From Bradyrhizobium arachidis (GTDB lineage Bacteria; Pseudomonadota; Alphaproteobacteria; Rhizobiales; Xanthobacteraceae), in the NCBI RefSeq assembly GCF_015291705.1, contig NZ_CP030050.1:4216001-4280000 (forward strand): a stretch of 64,000 nt of DNA. The letters run 5' to 3'. The stretch's first letter is position 1. The number at the start of each line of letters is the position of its first letter. The translations under genes were made by a program, and so were the position numbers. This document shows, piece after piece, positions 42,929 through 52,040 of the stretch. The notes beneath the pieces are model-generated. The model did not search any database. It was not told the DNA's origin and was given only the letters and a program-made list of their open reading frames with translations.

Positions 42929-43109
42929 CAGTGGCGATGACGCCGGGCTGCCCCTGCCGGGTCGCTTGTCGCCTGACCGCGTGACCAGTCCGCCTTGCAG
43001 GCGCGAAGGGTGCAACCGTACGCTCGGGTCAAATGAACTCCGCCTGACCGCAAAGCGACGTGTTAGTCTGGGTCCATATTATCTGTGCGATTGTACGGGT
43101 GACCGGATC

Positions 43110-44837
43110 ATGATTCCTCAAGATCGGTTTCGCGGCCTTTTTCATAAATATTTGCTCGCGCTTTTCGTGGCGGTCGCGGTCCCACTCGCCTTCAACGGCG
43201 TTATTGAAGCGTGGTTCGGCTATCGCGATCAGCGTGCGAGGCTGGACCAGTGGCTCGGCCTCCAGTCCGCGTCCGCGGCCGCCGAAATACACGATTTCAT
43301 CCACGGCATCACAACGCAGCTCGGCTGGCTGGTGCAGCTTCCGTGGACCGACGAGCCTGACGAACGCCGGCGGACCGACGCGCTGCGCCTCCTTCGACAA
43401 GCGCCTGCCATTGCCAGTCTTACACTCCTCGACGCCAGCGGTCTGGAGCGTCTCTACATCTCGCGGATCGGCCTCAATCGGATTGAGAGCCGGACGGACC
43501 GATCAGCTGATCCTGCCCTGGTCGGGGCCCGGGCAACTCAGATCTGGTTCAGCGACGTCAGCTACAACCGCGGCTCCGAACCGTACCTGACGGTTGCGAT
43601 TGTCGGCAGTCGGCCGGCCGTTGGCGCAGTCATAGCCGAAGTCAACCTCAAGCTGATCTGGGACGTGATCTCGGCGATCCAGGTCGGAAGGACCGGCTTC
43701 GCTTTCGTCCTGGACCGATCGGGTCGCCTTATTGCCCATCCCGACATCAGCCTCGTCCTCCGCGGTGCGGAAGAAGCAACCTCCAAGCCATTTCGGGCTG
43801 TGCGGGACGCGATCGGGTCGAAGGCGGGCTTCGCAACGAGCCAGGATGCACAAGGACAATTCGTTGCCGCCAGCGCGGCTGCCGTGCAGGGCACCGATTG
43901 GACAGTCGTGGTCGCGCAGCCACTATCCGAAGCTTACGCGCCGATCTACGCCGCCCTGTGGCGGACGGCAATGCTCCTTGCGGTCAGCACGATGCTCGCA
44001 GGCATTTTTGCCTATGCATTGGCCGACCGGATGACAGAGCCGATCAAGCTGCTCGAGGAGGGCACGGAGAGGATTGGTGCCGGGTCCTTTGACCACCGGA
44101 TCCTGATCCACACCGGGGACGAGTTCCAGCGTCTTGCAAACAGTTTCAACAAGATGGCTTCCGAGCTGGCGCTGGCGCAGCAGCACCAGGAGCGCATCGC
44201 CAGGCTCAGGCGATTCCTCGCTCCCCAGGTCGCCGATCTCGTCGATCGAGCCGGCGATGACAGCGTGCTGGATGGTCGCCGCACGGAGGTTGTCGTTGTC
44301 TTCTGCGATTTGAGGGGGTTCACCGCTTTTTCAGCGGGAGCTGCGCCTGAGGACGTCATGAGCGTATTGTCGGAGTACTATGAAGACCTCGGCAGGGTCA
44401 TCGCGAAATTCGAGGCAACGCTGATCAATTTCTCCGGAGACGGGCTGATGGTGCTGGTGAACGCACCTGTCCCGATCGAAGAGCCTGCATTGAGAGCCAT
44501 CGATCTCGCCGTCGACATGCAGAGGACCGTGCAAGTCCTTATCGCGGGTTGGCGATCGCGCGGCTACCATGTTGGTTTCGGAATCGGCCTTGCCAGCGGG
44601 CCGGCGACCGTCGGCCGGATCGGCTACAAGGACCGGCTCGACTACACCGCCATTGGCAGCGTTGTGAATCTGGCGGCCCGACTGTGCGCATCTGCCGCAG
44701 ACAAGGAAATTCTGGTCGACGCCAAAGTCGCCGCTGACGTCAGGGGTCGGCGGTCCGTCGAGGACCTCGGGTATCGCAATATCAAGGGATTTGACGAAGC
44801 GATTCCGGTCTTCGGAATATCCTTCGATGCTCCCTAG
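43110..44837 (+). CDS. Membrane adenylate/guanylate cyclase with Cache sensor and HAMP
   Basis: I chose the ATG at 43110 (575 residues); codons back to 42966 overlap the promoter and are not family sequence. Membrane helix 1 is at about 11-30, a periplasmic double-Cache domain covers about 40-285 (LDASGLERLYISRIG; GRTGFAFVLDRSGRLIAHPD), and helix 2 near 290-312 is followed by HAMP. The class III cyclase domain spans about 390-570 with metal Asp400 (VVVVFCDLRGF) and Asp444 (FSGDGLMVL), and YKDRLDYTAIGSVVNLAARL supplies the transition-state residues. It converts ATP (or GTP) to the cyclic nucleotide in response to an external signal. Confidence 0.92.
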   Translation: MIPQDRFRGLFHKYLLALFVAVAVPLAFNGVIEAWFGYRDQRARLDQWLGLQSASAAAEIHDFIHGITTQLGWLVQLPWTDEPDERRRTDALRLLRQAPAIASLTLLDASGLERLYISRIGLNRIESRTDRSADPALVGARATQIWFSDVSYNRGSEPYLTVAIVGSRPAVGAVIAEVNLKLIWDVISAIQVGRTGFAFVLDRSGRLIAHPDISLVLRGAEEATSKPFRAVRDAIGSKAGFATSQDAQGQFVAASAAAVQGTDWTVVVAQPLSEAYAPIYAALWRTAMLLAVSTMLAGIFAYALADRMTEPIKLLEEGTERIGAGSFDHRILIHTGDEFQRLANSFNKMASELALAQQHQERIARLRRFLAPQVADLVDRAGDDSVLDGRRTEVVVVFCDLRGFTAFSAGAAPEDVMSVLSEYYEDLGRVIAKFEATLINFSGDGLMVLVNAPVPIEEPALRAIDLAVDMQRTVQVLIAGWRSRGYHVGFGIGLASGPATVGRIGYKDRLDYTAIGSVVNLAARLCASAADKEILVDAKVAADVRGRRSVEDLGYRNIKGFDEAIPVFGISFDAP

Positions 44838-44938
44838 CCGGGGCCGGCCTCCGGATGCCCGGCACGATCAAGTTGAAGACTGTTCGAGCATCCGGGGCTA
44901 TGCTTCGACAATCGGCTGACGGCAACGGGTTCGTAGCC

Positions 44939-45961
44939 ATGAGATGCGCCAACTCTGGAGCGGTAACGCCGCGAAGATGCGCCAGGCGGCGGGACTTTCT
45001 GCTTTTGATGGCGGGCGCCGCGACGTGGACGGCCGACGCGTATGCGCAGAAGTCCTCCATGCCCGTCATTGGCTATCTTTGTCCGGAGTCGCCCGAGCTC
45101 TTTGCCAGTCGACTTGAGGCTTTCCGACAGGGATTGGCGGAAGCGGGCTTTGTCGAGGACCGCAATGTGAAAATCGACTTTCAGTGGGCCAACGGACAAT
45201 ATTCCCGATTACCTGCGTTGGCCGCCGAACTGGTCGCCCGAAATGTGAATGTCCTCGTGGCGCCCGGGGGCGCTCCCGTGGCACTTGCCGCGAAAGCTGC
45301 GAGCCCGACCAAGACAATCGTTTTTGAGATGGGCGGCGATCCCGTTCAGCTGCACGTGGTGGATAGCTTGTCGCGGCCGGGCGGGAACATCACGGGAGTT
45401 TCGAGCCTGAGTGTCGACGTGTCGCCAAAGCGGCTTGAGTTGATGCGCGACCTGTTGCCTACGGCGACCAAATTGATGATCGTCGTCAACCCGACAAGTC
45501 CGACCGCAGAATCGCAACTGCAGAAGCTTCGTGCGGCGGCGGAAACGATGCGTGTTCAACTGGAGATATTGAACGCAAGCAAGGAGGATGAATTTGAATC
45601 TGTGTTCGCTGCGGCGACCAGGGACGGGGCAAGTGGACTTGTGTTTACCTCCGACCCCTATTTTGCATTTCGCAGTTCGCGGCTCGCTGCTCTGGCAATG
45701 AAATATCGCGTGCCCGCAATCACACAGACCCGGGACTTTCCCACCGCCGGAGGTTTGATGAGCTATGGGGGAGATTTCATGCAGTCGCACCGGCGCGCGG
45801 GTATCTATGCCGGACGGGTCCTGTTGGGCGAGAAGCCTTCTGATCTTCCCGTCCAGCTCGTCACGAAGGTAGAGCTCGTTATCAACTTGAAGGCAGCCAA
45901 ACTGCTCGGTCATGCGTTCTCATCCGCAATCGTTGCCGGCGCAGACGAGGTGATCGAGTAA
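44939..45961 (+). CDS. ABC transporter substrate-binding protein (pfam04392 type)
   Basis: I chose the ATG at 44939 (340 residues), which places a twin-arginine-like leader (RRRDFLLLMAGAATWTADAY, ending AQ) at the N-terminus; an extension to 44855 is possible. The mature part reads PVIGYLCPESPE..LEAFRQGLAEAGFVEDRNVKIDFQWA, then LVARNVNVLVAPGGAPVALA, a periplasmic-binding-protein type I fold. This family is expanded in bradyrhizobia, usually without a permease nearby, as here. It follows the cyclase by 100 bases. The truncated leader at 1255 comes from a relative. Confidence 0.87.
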   Translation: MRCANSGAVTPRRCARRRDFLLLMAGAATWTADAYAQKSSMPVIGYLCPESPELFASRLEAFRQGLAEAGFVEDRNVKIDFQWANGQYSRLPALAAELVARNVNVLVAPGGAPVALAAKAASPTKTIVFEMGGDPVQLHVVDSLSRPGGNITGVSSLSVDVSPKRLELMRDLLPTATKLMIVVNPTSPTAESQLQKLRAAAETMRVQLEILNASKEDEFESVFAAATRDGASGLVFTSDPYFAFRSSRLAALAMKYRVPAITQTRDFPTAGGLMSYGGDFMQSHRRAGIYAGRVLLGEKPSDLPVQLVTKVELVINLKAAKLLGHAFSSAIVAGADEVIE

Positions 45962-46160
45962 ACCACGGACGGGGGCGCATGGGCGGACAGTGCCATTCCT
46001 CCAGAGCTGCGATCCGCGGCTACGCGCCCGGATCGGCTTACACCAGCCTGACAGGGCTGGCCGACCGACCAGCCGGGCACTTTTTCGCTGGCAGGGGCGT
46101 CCGGAATGGTGGAAGAGAGCAGGGATACGGCGCGAGCCGTGCGGTGATGCCGGGATTACG

Positions 46161-46835
46161 ATGCGCCTTCTGATCGTCGAGGACAATGCCGAGCTGTCGC
46201 GGCTCGTGGCCAGCGGGCTGGCGGCGGCCGGCTATGAGAGCGACATCGTGGGCAGCGCGGCCGAGGCGCGCGAGGCGGTCAGCAGCGTCAGCTATGCCGC
46301 GATGATCCTCGACCTCGGCCTGCCCGACGGCGACGGCCTGTCGGTGCTGCGCGAGCTGCGCCGCCAGATGGAGCCGCTGCCGGTGCTGGTGCTGACCGCG
46401 CGCGGCGGCCTGCAGGACCGCGTCAGCGGCCTGCGCAGCGGCGCCGACGATTATCTGGCAAAGCCGTTCGCGATGGAGGAGCTGGTGGCGCGGCTGGAGG
46501 CGATCCTGCGCCGGCCCGGCCAGCTGCTCGGCCGCTCGCTCAGTCTCGCCAACCTTGTTTACGACACCGAGAGCCGCCAGATCTTCGTCGACGATCAGCC
46601 GCGGATCATCTCCGCGCGCGAGACCTCGGTGCTGGAGATCCTGCTGCGCCGGCAGGGGCGGGTGGTGCCGAAGAAGAACGTCGAGGACCACATCTTCGGT
46701 CTCGAAGGCGAGGTCGCCTCCAATGCGGTCGAGGTCTACGTGTCGCGGCTGCGCAAGCAGCTTGCCGAGCACGGCGCCCGGGTCGTGATCCACACCATCC
46801 GCGGCGTCGGCTATCTCTTGGCCGAGGAGAAATAG
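46161..46835 (+). CDS. OmpR-family response regulator (TctD-like)
   Basis: This encodes 224 residues from ATG 46161; the open extension to 45990 is non-homologous. The receiver has LLIVEDNAELSRLV and phosphoacceptor Asp51 in MILDLGLPDGDGLSVLRELR, with LTARGGLQDRVSGLRSGADDYLAKPF. The winged helix ends VYVSRLRKQLAEHGARVVIH, then TIRGVGYLLAEEK. The kinase gene starts one base after its stop, so the two form a standard pair. Confidence 0.93.
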   Translation: MRLLIVEDNAELSRLVASGLAAAGYESDIVGSAAEAREAVSSVSYAAMILDLGLPDGDGLSVLRELRRQMEPLPVLVLTARGGLQDRVSGLRSGADDYLAKPFAMEELVARLEAILRRPGQLLGRSLSLANLVYDTESRQIFVDDQPRIISARETSVLEILLRRQGRVVPKKNVEDHIFGLEGEVASNAVEVYVSRLRKQLAEHGARVVIHTIRGVGYLLAEEK

Positions 46836-46836
46836 C

Positions 46837-48210
46837 GTGGCCGCCGCGCCGGCCTATGGCCGATCGCCGACCTTCAAATCGCTGATCTGGCGCATCGTGT
46901 TCATGCACATCGTGGCGGTCGCGGTGGTCGCGATTTTCCTGCCGCTGGTGCTGTTCTGGCTGCTCAATTCCGAGGTCGACCAGTTGCACCGCGATGCGAT
47001 GCGCGCCCAGGCCGAAGTGCTCGCCGAGCGCATCGTCGCGCAGCCGGACGGCCTCTTGACGTTCAACCTGCCGGACAGTCTGCGGGGCCTCTATTCGGAA
47101 GCCTACGGCCGCTATCTCTACGACATCCGCGATGCCGACGGCCATCTGCTGTTCTCGTCCCGCCGCAAGACCGGTGCGGCCGTGTCTGCGCCGCCGCCGT
47201 CGGAGACGATTTCCGGCGCCAGCGTCACGCGCATCATCGACGGCAAGGTGGTGCGCATCCGCGTCGCGGAGGACCTCGCGCACCGCGACGTCATCATCGA
47301 CGACATCATCTCGAACTTCTTCCGGCGGGTGGGCTGGATCACCATTCCGGTGCTGCTGATCCTGCTCGGCATCGACATCGTCATCTTCCGCCGCGCCATC
47401 GCGCCGCTGTGGAAGGCGTCGGAGGAGGCCAGCAATATCGGCCCGGCGCGCACCCATATCCGCCTGCCGACGGAGCAAATCCCGCGCGAGATCCTGCCGC
47501 TCGTCACCGCCGTCAACCAGGCGCTCGACCGCCTCGAGGACGGCTTTCGGGTGCAGCGGCAGTTCACCGCCGACGCCGCGCATCAATTGCGCACACCGCT
47601 GACGATCCTGCGGACGCGGATCGAGACACTTGGTGATGGTGCCGCACGGCAGGCGCTGCATGACGACATCGAGGGCATGAGCCGGATCGTCGCCCAGCTC
47701 CTGGAGATCGCCGAGCTCGATACATTGGTGCTCGATCCCGGCGAGACCGCTGACTTACGCGCCGTCTGTGCCGAGGTGGTGGGCGCGATCGCGCCGCTTG
47801 CGATCGCCCAGCACAAGGACATCGCGCTCAAGGGCGCCGACGCGCCGGTGCTGATCCACGGCAATGCCGAGATGCTCCAGCGCGCGATCTTCAACCTCGC
47901 CGAAAACGCCATCAAGTTCACGGCGAAGGACACCGCCGTGGACGTCGAGGTCGGCGACGACGGCTCGGTGCGCGTGCGCGATTGCGGCCCGGGCGTTGCC
48001 GATGGCGAGCGTGAGCTGATCTTCCAGCGCTTCTGGCGTAGGGATCGCCAGCGCAGCGACGGCGCGGGCCTCGGCCTTTCGATCGTGCGCGGCGTCGCCG
48101 ACGATCACGACGCCACGGTTGCGGTGGACAATCTTCCCGGCGGGGGTGCCGAGTTCACGCTGCGGTTCAGGCTGGCGGAGGAGGGTGCCTCCGCCCTCGG
48201 CCGGAGCTGA
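46837..48210 (+). CDS. Sensor histidine kinase (TctE-like)
   Basis: This 457-residue protein starts at a GTG one base after the regulator stop. Membrane helix 1 is about 18-43, a small periplasmic loop covers about 45-165, and helix 2 is near 169-190, followed by HAMP-like sequence. The phosphoacceptor His249 is in FTADAAHQLRTPLTILRTRI, and the ATPase domain has NLAENAIKFT, RDCGPGVAD and GAGLGLSIVRGV. The TctE family senses carboxylates such as tricarboxylates. The nearby TRAP and ABC binding proteins are possible targets, but no operator was identified. Confidence 0.92.
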   Translation: MAAAPAYGRSPTFKSLIWRIVFMHIVAVAVVAIFLPLVLFWLLNSEVDQLHRDAMRAQAEVLAERIVAQPDGLLTFNLPDSLRGLYSEAYGRYLYDIRDADGHLLFSSRRKTGAAVSAPPPSETISGASVTRIIDGKVVRIRVAEDLAHRDVIIDDIISNFFRRVGWITIPVLLILLGIDIVIFRRAIAPLWKASEEASNIGPARTHIRLPTEQIPREILPLVTAVNQALDRLEDGFRVQRQFTADAAHQLRTPLTILRTRIETLGDGAARQALHDDIEGMSRIVAQLLEIAELDTLVLDPGETADLRAVCAEVVGAIAPLAIAQHKDIALKGADAPVLIHGNAEMLQRAIFNLAENAIKFTAKDTAVDVEVGDDGSVRVRDCGPGVADGERELIFQRFWRRDRQRSDGAGLGLSIVRGVADDHDATVAVDNLPGGGAEFTLRFRLAEEGASALGRS

Positions 48211-48213
48211 CAG

Positions 48214-49503
48214 CTATTTCAGCTTGCCGGTCGACAGGTCCATGATCATGCGCGTGGTCAGGTAAAGACGCGGCACGATGCTGTCGATCTTCACATATTC
48301 GGCATCATTGGAGTGCGCGCCGAAGCCCGACAGGCCCATGCCTTCGACCACGGCGCCCTTGGTCTTGAGCGCGGCAAAGGCCGCATCCGTGCCGCCGCCG
48401 GTTGCCTTCTCGTCGACCTTCAGCGGGAATCCGATCTCCTCATAGATGGTCTTGCCGTGGGCCGCCACGCGGCGCGAGGCGTCGTTGGCCTCGAGCGGCG
48501 GACGGCGCACCTCGAATTTCAGCTCGACCTTGGAATCCGGCAGCAGGTGATTCTTGATCTTCTCGTGGAGCGCCTTCTCCAGCTCGTCGAAATCCGACAC
48601 CTTCAGCGCGCGTGCATCGGCTTGCGCGGTGGCTTCGGCAGGGATGACGTTGCGGTTGGTGCCGGCCTTGGAAACGGTCCAGTTCAGCTTCAGGCCCTGC
48701 TCGGGTTTGGACAGGTCCTTCATCTGCAGCACCTGGTGCGAGAGCTCGTACAGCGCGTTGATGCCGCCCTCGGGCCTTGCGCCCGCATGCGAGGATCGGC
48801 CGGTCACCGTGAGATAGGCCGAGCCGATGCCGCTGGTGGCGAGCCGCAGCGTGCCGTCGGTGCCCCCGCCCTCGAACGAGAACACCACGTCCTGATCGGA
48901 AGCGAATTTGGTGATGGTGCCGCGCCAGCCGGGCGAGGAGATCTCCTCGTCGCCATTGGTGAGCACCGTGAGCGTGCCGTAGTCCTTGAAATTCAGCTTC
49001 TGCAGCATCGCCACGGTGTGGAGAATGAGCGCGACGCCCTGCTTGTCGTCGGCAATGCCGAGGCCGAAGGCCTTGTCGCCGTCGACGCGGAACGGCTGGT
49101 CCTTCAGCATGCCCCTCAGGTACACCGTGTCCATGTGGGCGATCAGCATGATCTTCCTGGTACCGGTCCCCTTGAAGACGGCGTGCACGGCCGGGCCGAT
49201 CTTTTCGGGCGTGTCGTCGAGGCGATAGATGTCGGTCGGCTGCAGGATCTCCACCGTGCCGCCGAGCTGCTTGAGCTGGTCGGCGACGCGTCCTGCGATC
49301 ACGTTCAGGCCCTCGATGTCCCTGCTGCCGGTTTCGATGTTGACGAGATCGCGCAGCGTGTCGAGCAGCGGCTGCTGCTCCTTCTGCGCCAGCGCATGAA
49401 CATCGGCCACCGGCTCGGCGTACGCGACAGTCACTGCGGAGGCCAGCCAGAGCGAAGCAAACAAGGAAACGATGAACGATGGAGCAGGGTGCGATCGGAG
49501 CAT
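48214..49503 (-). CDS. M20-family metallopeptidase (carboxypeptidase G2-like), exported
   Basis: I chose the ATG at 49503 (429 residues) so that a Sec signal peptide ends at VAYA-EP. The zinc site is canonical for M20: MLIAHMDTVY (His), GLGIADDKQGVALIL (bridging Asp), TNGDEEISSPG (catalytic Glu pair) and GGGTDAAFAAL. A dimerisation domain (about 210-320) separates the halves. Such periplasmic enzymes cleave C-terminal glutamate from folate or peptide-like substrates. It is convergent with the TctE-like kinase, only three bases apart. Confidence 0.9.
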   Translation of the reverse strand: MLRSHPAPSFIVSLFASLWLASAVTVAYAEPVADVHALAQKEQQPLLDTLRDLVNIETGSRDIEGLNVIAGRVADQLKQLGGTVEILQPTDIYRLDDTPEKIGPAVHAVFKGTGTRKIMLIAHMDTVYLRGMLKDQPFRVDGDKAFGLGIADDKQGVALILHTVAMLQKLNFKDYGTLTVLTNGDEEISSPGWRGTITKFASDQDVVFSFEGGGTDGTLRLATSGIGSAYLTVTGRSSHAGARPEGGINALYELSHQVLQMKDLSKPEQGLKLNWTVSKAGTNRNVIPAEATAQADARALKVSDFDELEKALHEKIKNHLLPDSKVELKFEVRRPPLEANDASRRVAAHGKTIYEEIGFPLKVDEKATGGGTDAAFAALKTKGAVVEGMGLSGFGAHSNDAEYVKIDSIVPRLYLTTRMIMDLSTGKLK

Positions 49504-49612
49504 AGGCGGCTGTCCATGAGTTGGAGGATAGCCCGGTATGCCCGTGTTTCCCGCACGTGTCACGCGCGTCATGCTCCGCCAGGGGCGGAGCATGACGACG
49601 AAGGCCCGACCG

Positions 49613-51214
49613 CTACTTCTGCGGCGGGCCGAGATCCAGCGGGGGCAGGTCGATCTGCGGAACCTCGATCTTGACCTTGTCGAGATCGACGTTGAGCGGC
49701 TTGTCGAGGAGGCCCGTCACCACGACCGGGAAGGCGATCACGATCAGCACCATGATCATCTGCAGGCCGATCCAGGGCATTGCGCCCCAATAGATGTCGG
49801 AGCTCTTCACTTCCTTCGGCGCGACGCCGCGCAGGTAGAACAGGGCAAAGCCGAACGGCGGATGTAGGAACGAGGTCTGCATGTTCACGCACAGCATGAC
49901 GCCGAACCAGATCAGCGCCGGCCCGTCGCCGACGACGGGGCCGAGAATCTTCTGCGCGATCGGCGCGATCATCGGCAGGATGATGAAGGCGATCTCGAAG
50001 AAGTCGAGGAAGAACGCCAGGAAGAAGATGAAGAGGTTGATGAAGATCAGGAAGCCCCAGACGCCGCCGGGCAGCGAGGTCAGCAGATGCTCGAGCCAGA
50101 CGCCGCCGGAGACGCCGAGGAACACCACCGAGAAGCAGGTCGAGCCGATCAGGATGAAAGTGACCATGCAGGTGAGGCGCATGGTGGATTCGTAGCCCTG
50201 CTTGATGAGGTCGCGCAGGTCCGGGATGCGTGCGGCCGAGAAGCAGATCCAGGCCACCGCGAGATAAGTCACGGCAAAGGCGAGCTTGAAGATCAAATTC
50301 TCGGTGAACAGCATCGCGACGATGGTGCCGATGCCGGCGGCGATGATGCCGACGACGAGGATCTTGCGATCGGTCGAGGAAAAGTCCTTGTGGTGGATCG
50401 CGGCGAGCACGATGGCGCCGACCGCGCCCATGGCGCCGGCTTCCGTCGGGGTCGCAAGGCCCATCATCATGGTGCCGAGCACGACGAAGATCAGCACGGC
50501 CGAGGGGATGATGCCCATCAGGCACTTCTTCCACAGCGCCCAGCCGGTCAGCGTGCGCGCTTCCAGCGGCACCGGCGGCACGTGGCTCGGCTTGATCAGG
50601 CCGAGGACGAAGGTGTAGCCGGCGAACAGCATGATCTGGAACACCGAGGGGCCCCAGGCGCCGAGATACATGTCGCCGACCGACTTGCCGAGCTGGTCGG
50701 CGAGCACGATCAGAACCAGCGAGGGCGGCACCAGCTGCGTGATGGTGCCGGAGGCCGCCAGCACGCCGGTGATGTAGCGCATGTTGTAGCCGTAGCGGAT
50801 CATCACCGGCATCGAGATCAGCGCCATGGCGATGACCTGCGCCGCCACCGTGCCGGTGATGGCGCCGAGGATGAAGCCGACGATGATGACGGAATAGCCG
50901 AGGCCGCCGCGGACCGGGCCGAACAGCTGGCCCATCGAATCCAGCATGTCCTCGGCGAGGCCACATCTTTCCAATATGGCGCCCATGAAGGTGAAGAACG
51001 GGATCGCGAGCAAGAGCTCGTTGGAGAGCACGCTGCCGAACACGCGGCCCGGAATCGCCTGGAGGAAGTTGAGGTCGAAGAACCCGAGATGGATGGCGAG
51101 GAAGCCGAAGGAGAGACCGACCGCGGCAAGCGTGAACGCCACGGGGAAGCCGATCAGCATCGCCAGAACCAGGCCGCCGAACATCAACGGCGGCATCATC
51201 TCCAGCGTAATCAT
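49613..51214 (-). CDS. dctM: TRAP transporter large permease subunit (DctM type)
   Basis: This 533-residue membrane protein has about 13 to 14 helices, somewhat longer than standard DctM (about 430) because of an insert around residues 220-330 with extra helices. Motifs are MPPLMFGGLVLAMLIGFPVA, LLAIPFFTFMGAILERCGLA, then GGLGYSVIIVGFILGAITG and, near the end, PPFGFALFYLRGVAP. It carries the substrate and sodium path. Its ATG overlaps the dctQ stop by four bases. The binding proteins at 38681 and 40801 belong to the TakP class usually encoded with such permeases. Confidence 0.92.
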   Translation of the reverse strand: MITLEMMPPLMFGGLVLAMLIGFPVAFTLAAVGLSFGFLAIHLGFFDLNFLQAIPGRVFGSVLSNELLLAIPFFTFMGAILERCGLAEDMLDSMGQLFGPVRGGLGYSVIIVGFILGAITGTVAAQVIAMALISMPVMIRYGYNMRYITGVLAASGTITQLVPPSLVLIVLADQLGKSVGDMYLGAWGPSVFQIMLFAGYTFVLGLIKPSHVPPVPLEARTLTGWALWKKCLMGIIPSAVLIFVVLGTMMMGLATPTEAGAMGAVGAIVLAAIHHKDFSSTDRKILVVGIIAAGIGTIVAMLFTENLIFKLAFAVTYLAVAWICFSAARIPDLRDLIKQGYESTMRLTCMVTFILIGSTCFSVVFLGVSGGVWLEHLLTSLPGGVWGFLIFINLFIFFLAFFLDFFEIAFIILPMIAPIAQKILGPVVGDGPALIWFGVMLCVNMQTSFLHPPFGFALFYLRGVAPKEVKSSDIYWGAMPWIGLQMIMVLIVIAFPVVVTGLLDKPLNVDLDKVKIEVPQIDLPPLDLGPPQK

Positions 51215-51750
51215 TGGGTCGGCCTCTCGTACTTGGCGTCGATCGTCACATAGCCCTGGAGAGCCGCGATACGCTTGATGACTTCGGAAACACCCTGCAG
51301 CGCCAGCATCACGAAGCCGGCGGGAATCACGAACTTGATCGGCCAGCGGATCAGGCCGCCGGCATTGCCCGACATCTCGCCGACGTCATAGGCCTGCATG
51401 AAGAAAGGCCAGGACAGATAGGCGAGCAGGAGGCAGGAGGGGATCAGGAAGAACAGCGTGCCGACCATGTCGAGCCAGAGCTGGCCGCGCTCGGAGAGGG
51501 TCAGATAGAAAATCTCGACACGCACATGCTCGTTGCGCTTGAAGGTGTAGGACGAGCCGAACATCACCAGGATGGCAAACATATACCATTGCAGCTCCAG
51601 CCAGCCGTTCGACGAGTAGCTGAACGCGTAGCGGATCATGGCGTTGGCCGCGCTCACCAGACAGGCCAGGAGCACGAGCAGGTTACAGACGTACCCAATC
51701 TTTTCATTGAGGGCGTCGATGGCGTTGCTCACCGCCAGCAATGGACGCAT
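51211..51750 (-). CDS. dctQ: TRAP transporter small permease subunit (DctQ type)
   Basis: This 179-residue protein has four membrane helices, including LLVLLACLVSAANAMIRYA, LELQWYMFAILVMFGSSYTF and VGTLFFLIPSCLLLAYLSWP. The motif FGSSYTFKRNEHVRVEIFY is typical of DctQ, which assembles with DctM. It is upstream of dctM and overlaps it by four bases. The 290 bases upstream (51751-52040) contain no gene and should hold the promoter. Confidence 0.92.
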   Translation of the reverse strand: MRPLLAVSNAIDALNEKIGYVCNLLVLLACLVSAANAMIRYAFSYSSNGWLELQWYMFAILVMFGSSYTFKRNEHVRVEIFYLTLSERGQLWLDMVGTLFFLIPSCLLLAYLSWPFFMQAYDVGEMSGNAGGLIRWPIKFVIPAGFVMLALQGVSEVIKRIAALQGYVTIDAKYERPTQ

Positions 51751-52040
51751 CTTACTTTTTCTCCGTCGCGGCCTAACACTTCACGGGAGGCTTCAGCACG
51801 CATCGCTGGGCCTGCGTGCAAAAAGCACGCGACCGCACGGATGATTTTCCGAAAGCGATTGCGGCGTCAGTCCTCCCCTCGTGCCTTGCCGTCTTGACCG
51901 CGACCGCCAACGGGCGGGCCGGCTTATTGTTGCCGGGCAAGCAAAGGCGGTCGCACCAAACCAGCGGCTTCAGGCGCCGTCAATCGGAAAATGGACAAAT
52001 TGACGCGCGCTCAAAAGCTTAACGCGGTGGAGGCTGAGTC
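51751..52040. other. Intergenic region between dctQ and moaA
   Basis: No gene is supported. It carries the dctQ promoter side on the minus strand and the downstream end of moaA. Short arginine-rich open frames lack starts. Confidence 0.5.

Noticed and set aside
43110..44837. Reading the cyclase as a diguanylate cyclase
   Set aside because: There is no GGDEF motif. The catalytic domain has class III cyclase residues (FCDLRGF, FSGDGLMVL, DYTAIGSVVNLAARL).
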